Positions 11,485-20,960 of a DNA stretch of 64,000 nucleotides are shown one piece after another. Both the position numbers and the translations under genes were made by a program. Below the pieces are notes generated by a model. The model did not search any database, was not told where the DNA came from, and saw nothing but the letters and a program-made list of their open reading frames with translations. The stretch comes from Argyresthia goedartella (Eukaryota; Arthropoda; Insecta; Lepidoptera; Argyresthiidae). How positions within the stretch are numbered: the stretch's first letter is position 1; every line of letters starts with the position of its first letter. Location of the stretch: the NCBI GenBank assembly GCA_949825045.1, contig OX463808.1, positions 23,931,674-23,995,673 on the forward strand. Reading direction: 5' to 3'.

Positions 11485-11596
11485 GCGGCCCTGCAGGTCG
11501 AGGTCGGAGCGGGCGGCCCGCCCGCCCAGCGAGCCCGACGTGGAGGAGGAGCCGGAGGGCCGGCTGCTGCGCCCGCGCCGCGCCGCTCCGCCCTGC
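11485..11596 (+). CDS. Candidate GC3-rich internal exon (host gene), unrecognised
   Basis: In a sharply GC-rich island, the plus frame from 11486 reads RPCRSRSERAARPPSEPDVE and goes on through an acidic and then an Arg/Pro-rich stretch. Almost every third codon position is G or C, as in real lepidopteran exons. A strong donor, CTGC|GTGAGC, sits at 11597. Possible acceptors TGGCAG and CTGCAG lie just upstream but lack a good pyrimidine tract. The protein is low-complexity and disordered, and no family is recognised. The other frames are also long because the island is GC-rich, so the frame choice is uncertain. Confidence 0.35.
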
Positions 11597-11692
11597 GTGA
11601 GCGCATGTGTCACACCCCTGCCTCCCACGATCACACGCATCAACTAACAACCCTAGTGGACAAAGACTAGAACTTATAAAACGCACCGAATT

Positions 11693-11725
11693 GAGAAAGA
11701 AAGAAGAAAGAAAGAAAGAAAGAAA
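11693..11725 (+). repeat. (GAAA)n microsatellite
   Basis: Runs of GAAAGAAAGAAGAAAG and GAAAGAAAGAAAGAAAC, slightly interrupted. Confidence 0.9.
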
Positions 11726-12540
11726 CATTTATTATAAGGTCAGTGAACACACTACAATTACAACAAAGAAACAAAACTCAGAAATGAAAAATGGCAATGA
11801 CGCATGATATGAAATGAAATGAGAGTCGTGGGGTGCCACTGTCATTATAAATGGCGTCTGCCTCAGCAGTATGCTGAAGGCCAGGCCTTCAACGCTGATT
11901 TTCAGTCAGCGCCAAGTGTTACCTCGCGAGTGTCCCAGACCGCGGCGTGGTACAATCCGTAAATGGATAAATATAATTTTAAATAAAAATTGAGATAGTA
12001 TTTAACGTATTTTCATTATACGATTTCGACAACAATAAAGCATGACTCTTGCCTTTTTGCATATTGGGTTGCAATGGCATGGCTGCTGCTAGGAACTTCG
12101 GTTAGGTATCGATTATTATTGTATTTGCTTCAACTCTTGCTGCGCTACCTAAACTCTTAGGCGTACTTTTTAAGCAGGACCCAATTTTCAAGTCATTGAC
12201 CAGATTTCGGCTCATTCAGTCGCTCAGCTTTTACGATAAATCGGGCCATATGTCATATGTATGTGTAAGACTTGTGTATACTTTGCTAACAAGTACAGTT
12301 ATTTTTAAAAGCAGAGAAGCTATCTACTTAGCTCTACATTTAACAAATACGTTTCCTTTACACTCAGCCTTAAAATTATGCTCAAACTATTAAATATTGC
12401 GGGCAAAGTCCAAGTGCATATTTCAAAAATAGAAAAACAAAACAACAACTAGTTAATACGTAAGTACATGAAGTAAGAATATAGTGATCAAATTATGTAA
12501 CTAGGTTTGTATTAAATAGGTAAGTACATAAACAACTTAA
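11726..12540. other. Noncoding DNA with a possible retroelement scrap
   Basis: The stretch at 11845-11945 reads RLPQQYAEGQAFNADF and onward without stops and is more GC-rich than its surroundings. It may be a retroelement or gene scrap, but I do not recognise it. Confidence 0.35.
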
Positions 12541-12610
12541 AATTCTAGGCGAATCCGAGAGCGGGGTGGGGGAGGAGGGGGGTCGTCGCGAAAGGTGATG
12601 GACTGAGCTT

Positions 12611-12640
12611 TATAAAGCGCCTAGCTCTGTCCCTCTCTTT
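12611..12640 (+). promoter_or_regulatory. Candidate TATA-box core promoter
   Basis: TTTATAAAG (TATAAA at 12611-12616) sits downstream of a G-rich stretch (12555-12590) and about 55 bases before a well-placed ATG. A pyrimidine-rich CTGTCCCTCTCTTTCCCGCG follows at about the distance expected of a transcription start. It is supported by the ATG and splice donor that follow; no expression evidence is available. Confidence 0.45.
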
Positions 12641-12669
12641 CCCGCGTCAATAGTCCCTGCGAGGCCGCC

Positions 12670-12684
12670 ATGCTTCGGGTGCAG
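12670..12684 (+). CDS. Candidate first coding exon, MLRVQ
   Basis: GAGGCCGCCATG is a very good start context. Five codons (MLRVQ) lead straight into the splice donor CAG|GTAACA at 12684/12685, so the intron would be phase 0. Together with the TATA box it has the layout of a 5' terminal exon with a short coding part. No second exon could be assigned: the candidate terminal exon at 19245 begins in a different phase, so at least one exon in between would be needed. The protein cannot be named. Confidence 0.4.
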
Positions 12685-13166
12685 GTAACAAAAAGGTTTC
12701 ACATATATATCGTAATAAAGTAATAACACAAGAAGAAATTAATGATGTTTCTAAATCTAAAGGGCATTTCTTTCTTTTATTATCTATTCTGTGAGTTTGA
12801 AAAGTCCGAATCGTGTGATCGTGTGAAGCCTAATATCATCTCTATACACATTAAGGCTGTCCCAACATCATTGACAGAAACTTTGTCTATTTAAAAGTTA
12901 ATCACTTGAAATAACCTGTATGTCTGTTCAAGCTACGAAAGTGAGGTAGAGAAGTTAGCAGAGATTACATTAGTGCTACAAAATATACTTTCGGAATACA
13001 TTCTTATTTAACTCTTCCAATAATTAATATCTGTCTATAAATGCTTTATTTTTAATAAATACTACCCCATAATGCTCATAATGCTCTAAATACCCCAATT
13101 TAATAATATTTTGCTAAATAATTCTACAGTCTGTTACACACCTAGAAGCTATCTAAAAATCATGTA
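12685..13166. other. AT-rich DNA, possibly intronic
   Basis: Nothing was recognised. Confidence 0.4.
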
Positions 13167-13366
13167 AACATAAACATATACATTCACATATAGGCACATA
13201 CATTGCTGCTGGCCCCATACTAGGATACCCTGTGGGAACCAGAAACTGCGGCATCACATACATATAAACATCTAAGACCTGGATTTTTTTAAAATCTTCA
13301 CCCGGGTATCGAACCCGGGACCTCTCGCATGGTAGGCAGAGCCATTACCGCAGCGCCACGGAGGTC
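13167..13366 (-). mobile_element. tRNA-headed SINE, family 2, copy 1
   Basis: Read on the minus strand, a tRNA-like head GACCTCCGTGGCGCTGCGGT (box A) runs to CCCGGGTTCGATACCCGGG (box B with a perfect T-arm). A body with GGTTCCCACAGGGTATCCTAG follows, and a tail close to GGGGCCAGCAGCAATG. It matches 57078-57265 throughout. The acceptor stem does not pair, so this is a SINE head and not a tRNA gene. Confidence 0.88.
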
Positions 13367-13736
13367 GTACAAAAAATATTCAAGATATATTACACATTTT
13401 TCTCGAAAAATCATTGCAATCTTAAGGCAATACGGCCAATACATCCTTTTAATATTTAAAAAAACAAGTTGACATTCTAAGATCCACTGCCAGGGTGCCC
13501 AGTCTTAAGTTAAAAGAAATGTATATGAAAATACTGGGCATGACTGAAATCATTATTTTGCCATATTTTAGCGACTTCACAAGTTATATTTATTACTTTA
13601 TCAGAATGAAGCCGCACCATTATTGAAAACCAGTAAAAGTAAACACTAGGGAGTCAGTTGCTCACGTCCGGAGGAGATACTTGGAACCCACAGCCCTTCA
13701 CGTCCCCCCGGGTAGTGCTAAGGAGCAACTAATAAT
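13367..13736. other. Noncoding DNA, nothing recognised
   Basis: A small CCCCCCGGG-containing patch at 13703 is the only GC-rich spot. Confidence 0.45.
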
Positions 13737-13850
13737 TCTTAACCCCTTATCGCATTAGTAACCCATATTTGGTTCCATAGGTTTTAAAATTTATTACAAG
13801 GTTGAAAATCGCGATCCATTTCAGGTAAGGCCATGCATTAAGGGGTTAAG
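13737..13850. mobile_element. Small MITE-like element with CTTAACCCCTTA termini
   Basis: The left end CTTAACCCCTTATCGCATT and the reverse complement of the right end, CTTAACCCCTTAATGCATG, are inverted over about 19 bases. The 114-bp interior (TTTTAAAATTTATTACAAGG..AAAATCGCGATCC) resembles 7290-7422. Confidence 0.65.
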
Positions 13851-14603
13851 ACGTTAATTTCCAGATTCTCTACAGAGAACCTGTCCAAATACTGTGAAAA
13901 ATAGAAAAACACGTGACATTGGCGACGTAAACCTAGATTTTAGACCGCCATTAATTAAGAAATAATAATAAGGAAATACTATTAATTATTACTACCAAAT
14001 ATTTAAACAGCATCTCATATCATGAATGATCTTTAATTTATCGACTTCTTTACCCACGAATGCGTAGAATACTGACAGATTTCAATTTAAATATACAAAA
14101 ATCATGCTCACGTGACGCAATTGTTATTGGTACTGAGCAGCAATAGATTGACGACACAAGCCATTAAATATGTTAACAGCATTGCCCCCAAAACGAGATA
14201 TTAAGACGTCATTCAATTAAATATGTACATTACAATAAATAATAACGATAATTACCTGCCACATACTCAAGTACCCAGGTTGAAGTAAACAACACGGTAA
14301 CAGACGGATGACACGAAAAAAAAACCTGTATTATAATATGAATTTGTTTAAAAAAAACGGGCCCAGCCCACACTTGGTCGAATTGGTTATTACCTCATTC
14401 CATACTCATAAGATTCATTGCACATTGGCTAGAGCCGAGCGAATAAAACCATTTTTGTAAGTGTTTAGTGATGTACCGAAAGTCGATGTAATATGGAGCA
14501 ATCTCCGGTCGCTTCACCTTGAATATACCCAATCAAGTTTTCTCTTTGCATTTATTTGGTATTGTTTATGCGTGGATTCATATCTATTTCATGAGTAGGT
14601 TTT
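13851..14603. other. Noncoding AT-rich DNA
   Basis: No features recognised. Confidence 0.5.
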
Positions 14604-14790
14604 AGGGTTCCGTACCGAAGGGTGCCAAACGGGGGTCCCGCTTGGCACCCTTCGGCCACCCGTATTACTAAGCCCCCGGTGGCCGATTGTCCGTCTTTCC
14701 GTCCCTCCGTCAGTGGGCTCAATGTGATGTACCGAAATAGGTAGGGAGTTGAACAAAATCTGAAAAAATAATGAAAAATTTCGCATTATA
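14604..14790 (-). repeat. Interspersed repeat family G, copy on minus strand
   Basis: Begins TTTTAGGGTTCCGTACCGAAG and includes GGGTCCCGC, TATTACTAAGCC and the GTCCGTC run. This is the reverse complement of the order at 8671-8774 and 39000-39079. A short local duplication of the AAGGGTGCCAA block is present. Confidence 0.8.
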
Positions 14791-14889
14791 CAATAAAAAT
14801 AAATATAAAAAAATACGATTACATAAATCCGCCAAACGCTTCGTCATAACTAAACTGAAGAAAATACAAAAAAAAAACATTTATTAAAT

Positions 14890-15350
14890 AAACCGCCCGA
14901 AGAAACGCCCACACCAAACGTGCCCATTACACTGACGGCATTACCGCGCTGCACAGCCAGCGAGATGCTCTGCGACAGGAATGACCTTTCGCTGCGGCTC
15001 GAACCCGGAGGTTCTAGAGCCGTCGGAATATTAGCAGAGACCAGCGCCCATTGGACGATTTTGCTAATTGAGTACTGGCGAGAGAGTCTTCCTGCACTCC
15101 GAACACAGTGCAGCCCATGCCGCCCCAGCGAGTCAACCGCCGCACCACAAACACAGTGGTTCGCAGATGTCACAACCTAACCGAAGCGCCACAGCCACAC
15201 ACAGTCGTCCAAAAAGGTGCCAGACTCTGGCTAGGAGAGTGCACGCAGGTGAGCTAGATCCGATCCCGTGCTCAGCGCCAGAAGCCCGTCAAGAGATGAC
15301 CTGCGAAGGTCCTCATCCAGGCACGCTGCACGCCAGGCTATTCCGGCACT
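14890..15350 (-). pseudogene. Retroelement-associated protein fragment with Cys/His motif
   Basis: One minus frame (15173-14850) contains CVCGAAVDSLGRHGLHC, then a VLEPPGSSRS-like block (here ALEPPGSSRS), then ISLAVQRGNAVSVMGT. I recall these blocks from the C-terminal part of retroelement-type proteins common in invertebrate genomes. They are normally separated by a longer region, so an internal deletion has joined ALEPPGSSRS to the ISLAVQRGN block. A related stretch in another frame (LRLGCDICE) lies just upstream near 15190. The exact element class is not certain. Confidence 0.6.
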
Positions 15351-16506
15351 TTTTATTTATTTATTATTATTAGATCTTTCACAGCATATATACAAGTACA
15401 GACAATAAATAATATAAAAAGGAAATGCCAGATACGAAACAAACCGATAAGAAAGTTGGTAGAAGGAAAAATAACCCTATACATTGGAAAATTATGGAAT
15501 AAAATAAAAATTGATAATAATAATTACATTAACGAATTAAGTTGGCATTAAATTGAAATTAATGAATAGTTAAGTGTCCGAGTGTGTGAGTGTGTGTGTG
15601 TATGTGTTTGCGTGAATGTAATAATTAGTTCCCCGGATATCAATGTTGATCGCTTTGTAGAATCTGACCGATCTCTGTACAAATCCTAGACATAAATTGA
15701 GGGCGGCTCAGACAAAAGACACTTATCTCCCCGTTCAACGGACTCGCCACAGTCGCAAAACCTCGGCCGCAAAAGTAATGTTCAAATTGTCACCATTAAT
15801 GTACAAAATGCGAAGACAAGTTTAAACACCCCATGCGAAGGCTAAGAAAGCAAGGAATTGTAAGCAATCCCGAGGCCATTTCATAGGTCTGCATAGTTTC
15901 GAATGACAAATCTCTATGATCATGTCAAAAGTTCGACTTATCATTATCGACATATCGAACAACCCAGCACTAGAACGAAACCAGTTCGCGTGTTAATTGC
16001 GGTACCGAATTCGTAGCGCAATCATTTGAATATCCGTAATTTATGGGAGAGACATATCCGAGAATCATCTTTACTTGGGTACATTGTATGAGTCGCGTGA
16101 TTTTACCCACACACCGGCAGGCGATAAATGTGTGCGTCTTTTTTATGAGTCGAGTAAGTTTTTCTTAATTACATTAAAATAATTTGAATTTCGAATTGAA
16201 TATAGTGTCTAGAAGAGGTATACAAGTTGCCACATCGGTGATGCGTATGTCACCACATGGGGCTTTGATTAAATTATAGTGATTTGTTAATGTTTAGGTT
16301 TGTAGCTGCAAACCGATTTCACCATATTGCTTTTCTACTCGTACAAACAAGGCAAGATACCTAATCAAAAGCCGCGATATAAAAGCCACATAACTTATAT
16401 CACAGGTTAAAATTTTAATTGAAGCATCCTTCCTTAATCAATTGTGTTAAATACCAACGATAGAGTATAATTGCTTACAACAAAAGTATTATCACTGGAA
16501 ATCTTA
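15351..16506. other. Noncoding DNA with a (TG)n run
   Basis: A TTTATTTATTATTATTAG run lies at 15351-15373 and a TGTGTGAGTGTGTGTGTG microsatellite at about 15582-15608. A GC-richer patch at 15700-15770 resembles retroelement debris but is unassigned. Confidence 0.5.
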
Positions 16507-16769
16507 AGAGCTCTACGGTCTGGTGGTATTTGCTCGCCGCTCAAGGAGGAGATGCGGTTTCGAATCCGGTGCTGACCATGTATCAATGAGATAAGTATGG
16601 CGTTCTAACGGTGACTAAAAACATCGTGAGGAAACTTTCAATCTCCATAGGCGACGGTGGGCTAGCCCCCTGCCGCTCACAATGGAATAACTAATTAAAA
16701 AAACATCAGGTAGAGTCCAGTTACTTTACCTCTTCGTATGGGAAAAAGCGTGAATCTATGTTATGTGTT
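16507..16769 (+). mobile_element. tRNA-headed SINE, family 1, copy 1
   Basis: The head CTCTACGGTCTGGTGGTATT (box A) and GGTTTCGAATCCGG (box B) are followed by body blocks GTTCTAACGGTGA, GTGAGGAAACTTTCAATCTC and a GGGCTAGCC block, ending near ATGGGAAAAAGCGTG. The same order of blocks is found at 17040-17330 (minus) and 45318-45560 (plus). The head differs from family 2 and 3 heads. Confidence 0.85.
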
Positions 16770-17039
16770 TTTTTATTTTTAGCTAATCTATAGGCACCGT
16801 ATTTACATAAGTATGACCACCAATGAGACACATCCGTAGGTAGCATCATGTAGATTGTCGTTACGTGGGTAAGTGGGTTTGTATGTGTGTGGCAGTTAAG
16901 TCTACTTTACATTTATGAACCTTTTCTAACTGTAAGATGTATTAAGATGTTAATACCACCGCCAATGTTGATACCAGTTCTCTAAAACTATTGAGTTATG
17001 TTTTTTTACAGACATTTCTAACCGATCGAACCGAGGGAA

Positions 17040-17330
17040 AAAAACGGCTTATATTTACAACAAAACCCCTTTTCCCGTACGGGGTGGCAGAGGCACAATT
17101 TAGTCCAAGTCAAGTCATTCAATACTCCATTTTGCGTAACAGGGGGCCAGCCCATCGTCACACCTAAGGAGATTGAAGGTTTCCTTGCAATGCTTTCCGT
17201 CACCGTTAAAACGTCCGTATAATGTACTTAAGATAAATGACCCATCCTGTAGGTACTACATGATCTGCAGCGGATCGAACTGGCCTCTCCTGCGTGAGAA
17301 GCGAGCGTGAAACCGCTAGACCACGGAGCG
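17040..17330 (-). mobile_element. tRNA-headed SINE, family 1, copy 2
   Basis: On the minus strand the head is CGCTCCGTGGTCTAGCGGTT (box A TGGTCTAGCGG) with CAGTTCGATCC as box B. The body has GGACGTTTTAACGGTGACGG and AAGGAAACCTTCAATCTCC, then GGGCTGGCCCCCTG and GCCTCTGCCACCCCGTACGG near the 3' end. This is the most complete head of the three copies. The short frame at 17018-17203 is just this repeat. Confidence 0.87.
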
Positions 17331-17916
17331 TTCATATTTATCTTTATTTCAAGAAAAGTGATTATGGTTTTCAAATCTAGATAGATATGTACACTTGCCT
17401 TGTACTATTTTACCAACGTGCAATTAAATACTTCGAGACCACTCCGAGACGTTAAATGAAATCGTAACAAACAGAAAATTAAAACCAACCAACGAACAAG
17501 AGACGTTACATCACTCACGGCGTCTGTTAAAATATTTCTAAAAACGAATTCTAACTGGCCATAAAACAAAACACAAAGATGGCGACCGCGGCCGCAACCA
17601 ACAATACCTCGCCACAAAATCCCATATCGCCCAGAATCACTTTTTTTTTCTCTAAATAAACTTTTTTACCGACGTGACTTCCACTGGTTTTTTGGCCAGT
17701 ATCATTCGTACCCTGCATTTTTTCGACTCTATTTACGCCCGGCACAATCGCTGCATTGTGGTAAATGGAATTATACATTTTATGAAGAAAAAACACGGTC
17801 AAGTGCGTTTTTGTCCGCGGGACAGTGTCGTGCAGGTGTGGTTCTGCTATAATTAATAATAGCAAAACTTAACTTTCTATTTCCAATCGAAGCCCAACAT
17901 TGATTAACAAATTAAT
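17331..17916. other. Unassigned stretch with long overlapping minus-strand frames
   Basis: Minus frames cover 17617-17405 and 17865-17551. The second has a hydrophobic end (GEVLLVAAAVAIFVFCFMAS), but this lies over the plus-strand AAGATGGCGACCGCGGCCGC run and may be a composition effect. A 26-codon plus frame begins at the ATG of that run (17579). No family was recognised. Confidence 0.3.
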
Positions 17917-18019
17917 CTGCTTTGGGGAAGGACTTTAGAAGGACGGCCGTTCAGATGCATTTGCTGATTTGTTCTATGCTTTATTAGTGGATTTATAGAT
18001 GATTTCAAAAGGCTAGTAT

Positions 18020-18268
18020 TTAATCGCACATCAAAAATACTGATTTGCACAGCAAAATAGGATTAGCAAAAACACTTTTTATGTTTAAATATTTTATGTG
18101 TACTCAAGTTTATGTTTTAAGTATTTTTTGTTGTTCTTGCATGTTCAACCTAACACGAAGGAAAAGAGGGCTTCGCTTCGCTCACCCCCTTTACCCTTTA
18201 CCTACGATACCGCAACATTTTGGCCTGATATTTGCTGTGCAAAGCAATATTTTTGATGTGCAGTTTAA
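18020..18268. mobile_element. Nested element in the left arm of the long-TIR element
   Basis: The left arm of the host element is interrupted by a block with its own inverted ends: GCACATCAAAAATACTGATT on the left and, reverse-complemented, GCACATCAAAAATATTGCTT on the right. Each end is bordered by TTAA, which would fit a piggyBac-type target duplication. The core (ACCTAACACGAAGG, GGGCTTCGCTTC, CACCCCCTTTACCC) recurs at 23464-23640. The class is uncertain because the termini lack the usual CCC start. Confidence 0.6.
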
Positions 18269-18526
18269 TATGTCCCATTTAAAAATACGCGAACCGTCGG
18301 AAAGTTTTCGAGTTCTTTTTTTTAAATCGTTATTTCAAGCATTCGGTATCGTGGGGATGTGGGGTTATTAGGGTAAGCGACGAATTCGTTTTTTAACGTT
18401 AGACGTCGTTCAAAGTTCATTGACCTTGAGGTCATTAACCTTGGCCTTGACGTTAGTGCTTATTTCGCAGAAAATTCTCAGTTTTGCCGTTTCGGAATAG
18501 AAAATCCGAATCAGGGCACCCCACTT

Positions 18527-18623
18527 CCCAGGCAGTCCTTCCCAGGCAGTCCTTCCTAGGCAGTCCTTCCCAGGCAGTCCTTCCTAGGCAGTCCTTTCTA
18601 GGCAGTCCTTCCTAGGCAGTCTT
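18527..18623 (+). repeat. 14-bp minisatellite, seven units
   Basis: Seven consecutive units of CCCAGGCAGTCCTT, with CCC/CCT/TCT variation at the first three positions and a shortened last unit. The array sits in the central loop between the arms of the long-TIR element. Confidence 0.95.
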
Positions 18624-18880
18624 GTGCCATCATTATCCTCGTCAATGATTTTTTAACGTTAAAAAAACGGCAAATTCGTCGTTTCCCCACCTGAATACTC
18701 CCACATCCCCACGGTATATCGAATGCTGAAATGGTGATTTACAAAGAAATATAACTCTAAAACTAATTATTTCCGACGGTTCGCATATTTTTAAATCATC
18801 TATAAATCCACTAATGAAGCATAGAAAAAATCAGAAAAGCATCTGAAACGTCCGTCTTTCTAAAGGCTAGCCTGCTTTGG

Positions 18881-19244
18881 TGTATCTAGCATCTAGAAAC
18901 TATGCTTGCTATATGTGTATATTATCTCTAGTGTATGAAGTTAAGAGGTCTATAATTTCGACCACGGAACCCTTAAAGGAGGATTTAGGTAGAAGCAATT
19001 TAGAGTGGACGCTGCATCCAAACTGCATAAAAACGAAAGTGCATCAACGTGTATTTATCACAGAGATGTTAGATGCTGGAGCCACAAATAACGACTGTTT
19101 TGGATGTGGCTTCTTTTTTTCTGTTCTTGATGTTAATTCGCAATATCCTGTTTTGTTCTACAGCTGCCTTAACAGAATCAACAAGTCAGCAAATTTTATT
19201 AATAACATAATGTGATAGGTGTAAATTTACATCCTATTTTTCAG
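18881..19244. other. AT-rich DNA upstream of a candidate exon
   Basis: The frame at 18877-19215 lacks GC3 bias and is not supported. The last bases form a pyrimidine-rich acceptor tract (CATCCTATTTTTCAG). Confidence 0.4.
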
Positions 19245-19303
19245 TAAAAGGCGAAGTCTACAGCGTGGCCGAGACTCAGATCAGCATCCACACCTATTCA
19301 TAG
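19245..19303 (+). CDS. Candidate terminal coding exon (..KGEVYSVAETQISIHTYS)
   Basis: A good acceptor, CCTATTTTTCAG, precedes a frame that starts in the last two bases of a split codon. It reads KGEVYSVAETQISIHTYS and then TAG (19301-19303). Fourteen or more of the eighteen third positions are G or C in otherwise AT-rich DNA, which favours selection on coding sequence. It would be the last exon of a plus-strand gene whose earlier exons are not identified; the candidate first exon at 12670 is on the same strand but in another phase. The residues do not match a family I can name. No polyadenylation signal stands out in the next 300 bases. Confidence 0.45.
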
Positions 19304-20005
19304 CTACTACTAATACACTGCTGTATGAAAAAGATAACATGGAGCTTTACGGGTGTCAGTCTTAGCCTGTTAGTGGTGGGATATTGCTTAAAAACATCGA
19401 TTAATCGAGTGAATCGATACTCTCCAAACATTTGTGAATACAACTGTTCTATTAGTTCAACTGGATGAACACTTTCGATTGTTTTCCGATTGTTTTGGTA
19501 ACATCCCTATGGAGTGTTTAAAAAGTACATTTTATGATGTTTTAGGTAATCTGTCACATCACTTCTAAGATCTGATGAACTGCAGTTATAATTACTTTCT
19601 GTAACATCACCTCCCCAATATCTGCTAATCTTCCGCTGCTATACCTCATCCAGCGGACCACAGAGCTCAACATGACATTACGCCTGACAAAAGCTGATTC
19701 GGTAAAGCGATATGATAAGATTTTTTGTGCACCCTCCAACCCCCGGCCGTGCGGGGTATGAAGCGAGGGGGGTGCACATCAGGTGGAATCCACTCTTCGC
19801 AGCGGACTGTTAGGCCTTAGTAAACATTACGTGGCATTATGACTATATACCTTGGCCATAATTTATGAAGGTGGCGCGGGTACGTGAGAATCCTCGACGT
19901 TCTTTGCAAGGAGTTTTTGTCGGAAATATGCGACTCGCGAACGTCGCGATCGGATGGTCATAGTGTTATGGAATATGCGAAAATCGATTACGCGATGCAG
20001 CAATA
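19304..20005. other. Noncoding DNA, possibly 3' flank
   Basis: A CCCCCGGCCGTGCGGGG hairpin-like patch lies at 19740-19756. No element was recognised. Confidence 0.45.
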
Positions 20006-20360
20006 TTTTCAACCGACTTCAAAAAGGAGGAGGTTCTCAATTCATCCGTTTTTATTTTTTATTTTATTTGGGATGTTTGTTACGCGATCACTCCGTCAAT
20101 TATGACCCGATTTTGATGATTCTTGTTTTGATTGGTAGGTCGTACTTCAGAAATAGTCCCATACAATTTTTATCAAAAATAGATTTAGGTATTTTTGAAA
20201 AAATCAACAAATACAAAAAAAAAACAGATGACGTTTTGGTTTGTGGTTCCGTGCAGCAAAAGATTTGATGAGGACTTTTCATGTACACAGACTTCAGTCG
20301 CACAGGGAGGAAGAACTTGAACTTAACGTCGTTTGTTTTTAAGTTTTTTACTTTTTTTTT
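20006..20360 (+). repeat. Interspersed repeat family D, copy 3
   Basis: Starts TTCAACCGACTTCAAAAAGG and AGGAGGTTCTCAATTC, then TGTTTGTTACGCGATCACTC, GATGATTCTTGTTTTGATTG and, near the end, GATGACGTTTTGGTTTGTGG. This is the best-preserved copy here. The plus frames at 19884-20268 are translations of it. Confidence 0.85.
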
Positions 20361-20700
20361 TAATTTTTTATTCATAACAAATTATAAGTATTCTTAATAT
20401 TACTTAGGTGGCCACTCAATCCTTGACAGGTTTAAGTGTGACCACCGCTTTTACCCTGTTTACATTTTCATCTAATATTTTATGGTGAATTATTTATGGG
20501 GACATTTTAACCACCGTTCCTCTGCAGTATCAATATGAAAGCGCGAATAGCCTAAATATTTAGAAGTTATTTTGATAATTGTGTATATTCTGAAGACATT
20601 CAATTACTTTCGCCATGGAGGAATAATGTGAACAAAACAAAATATCAACCATCAATTTAATAAAGCAGATGCAGAAAGCAAAAGTTGCACGTCCAAAAAC
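20361..20700. other. Noncoding DNA, nothing recognised
   Basis: AT-rich with no motif. Confidence 0.5.
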
Positions 20701-20739
20701 CTAACTGGGGCGAGTGTGCAAAAGGATGCGTTTGTCCAG

Positions 20740-20880
20740 GTCCCGCGCATAAATCAGTATGAGTTGCGCGCATGCGCCCCGCTTGTCCCGCACCTGCCGG
20801 CGCGTTTGATCGCTAATAATAACAATTATCGCGTGCGCCGGCGCAGCATGTGCCTCAGGTCACCTTCAGGACGCCAGCTT
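20740..20880. promoter_or_regulatory. CpG-rich island with NRF1-like palindrome
   Basis: The GC-rich stretch contains TTGCGCGCATGCGCCCCG near 20764-20781, which matches the palindromic NRF1/Ewg consensus GCGCATGCGC. A CCGGCGCG..GTGCGCCGGCGC near-palindrome follows. No TATA box, ATG with donor, or transcript evidence is visible, so a promoter role is only a possibility. The 80-codon plus frame here (20716-20958) is probably a GC artefact. Confidence 0.25.
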
Positions 20881-20960
20881 GCCTGTTACATTGTCTTCGC
20901 GACAACCAAAAAAGACCATCATACTCGTAGCATCTCCTTGGTAAACTTTGAAAGCTAAAG

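Larger units (their letters stand above)
17926..18871. mobile_element. Long-TIR element with 9-bp target duplication (Mutator-like MITE candidate)
   Basis: CTGCTTTGG flanks the element on both sides (17917-17925, 18872-18880) as a 9-bp direct repeat. Inside, the left arm (GGACGGCCGTTCAGATGC..TTTATAGATGATTT) and the reverse complement of the right arm (AGACGGACGTTTCAGATGC..TTTATAGATGATTT) match for about 80 bases. The match resumes after an insertion in the left arm and continues through GCGAACCGTCGG, CGTGGGGATGTGGG and GACGAATT..TTTAACGTTA, so the full arm is over 200 bases. Long arms with a 9-bp duplication suggest Mutator-like DNA transposons. There is no transposase. The 4-base-level class assignment is inference. 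Confidence 0.72.

Noticed and set aside
12670..19303. One gene joining the mini-exon at 12670 with the terminal exon at 19245
   Set aside because: Phases do not match directly and no middle exon could be identified; they are kept as separate candidates.
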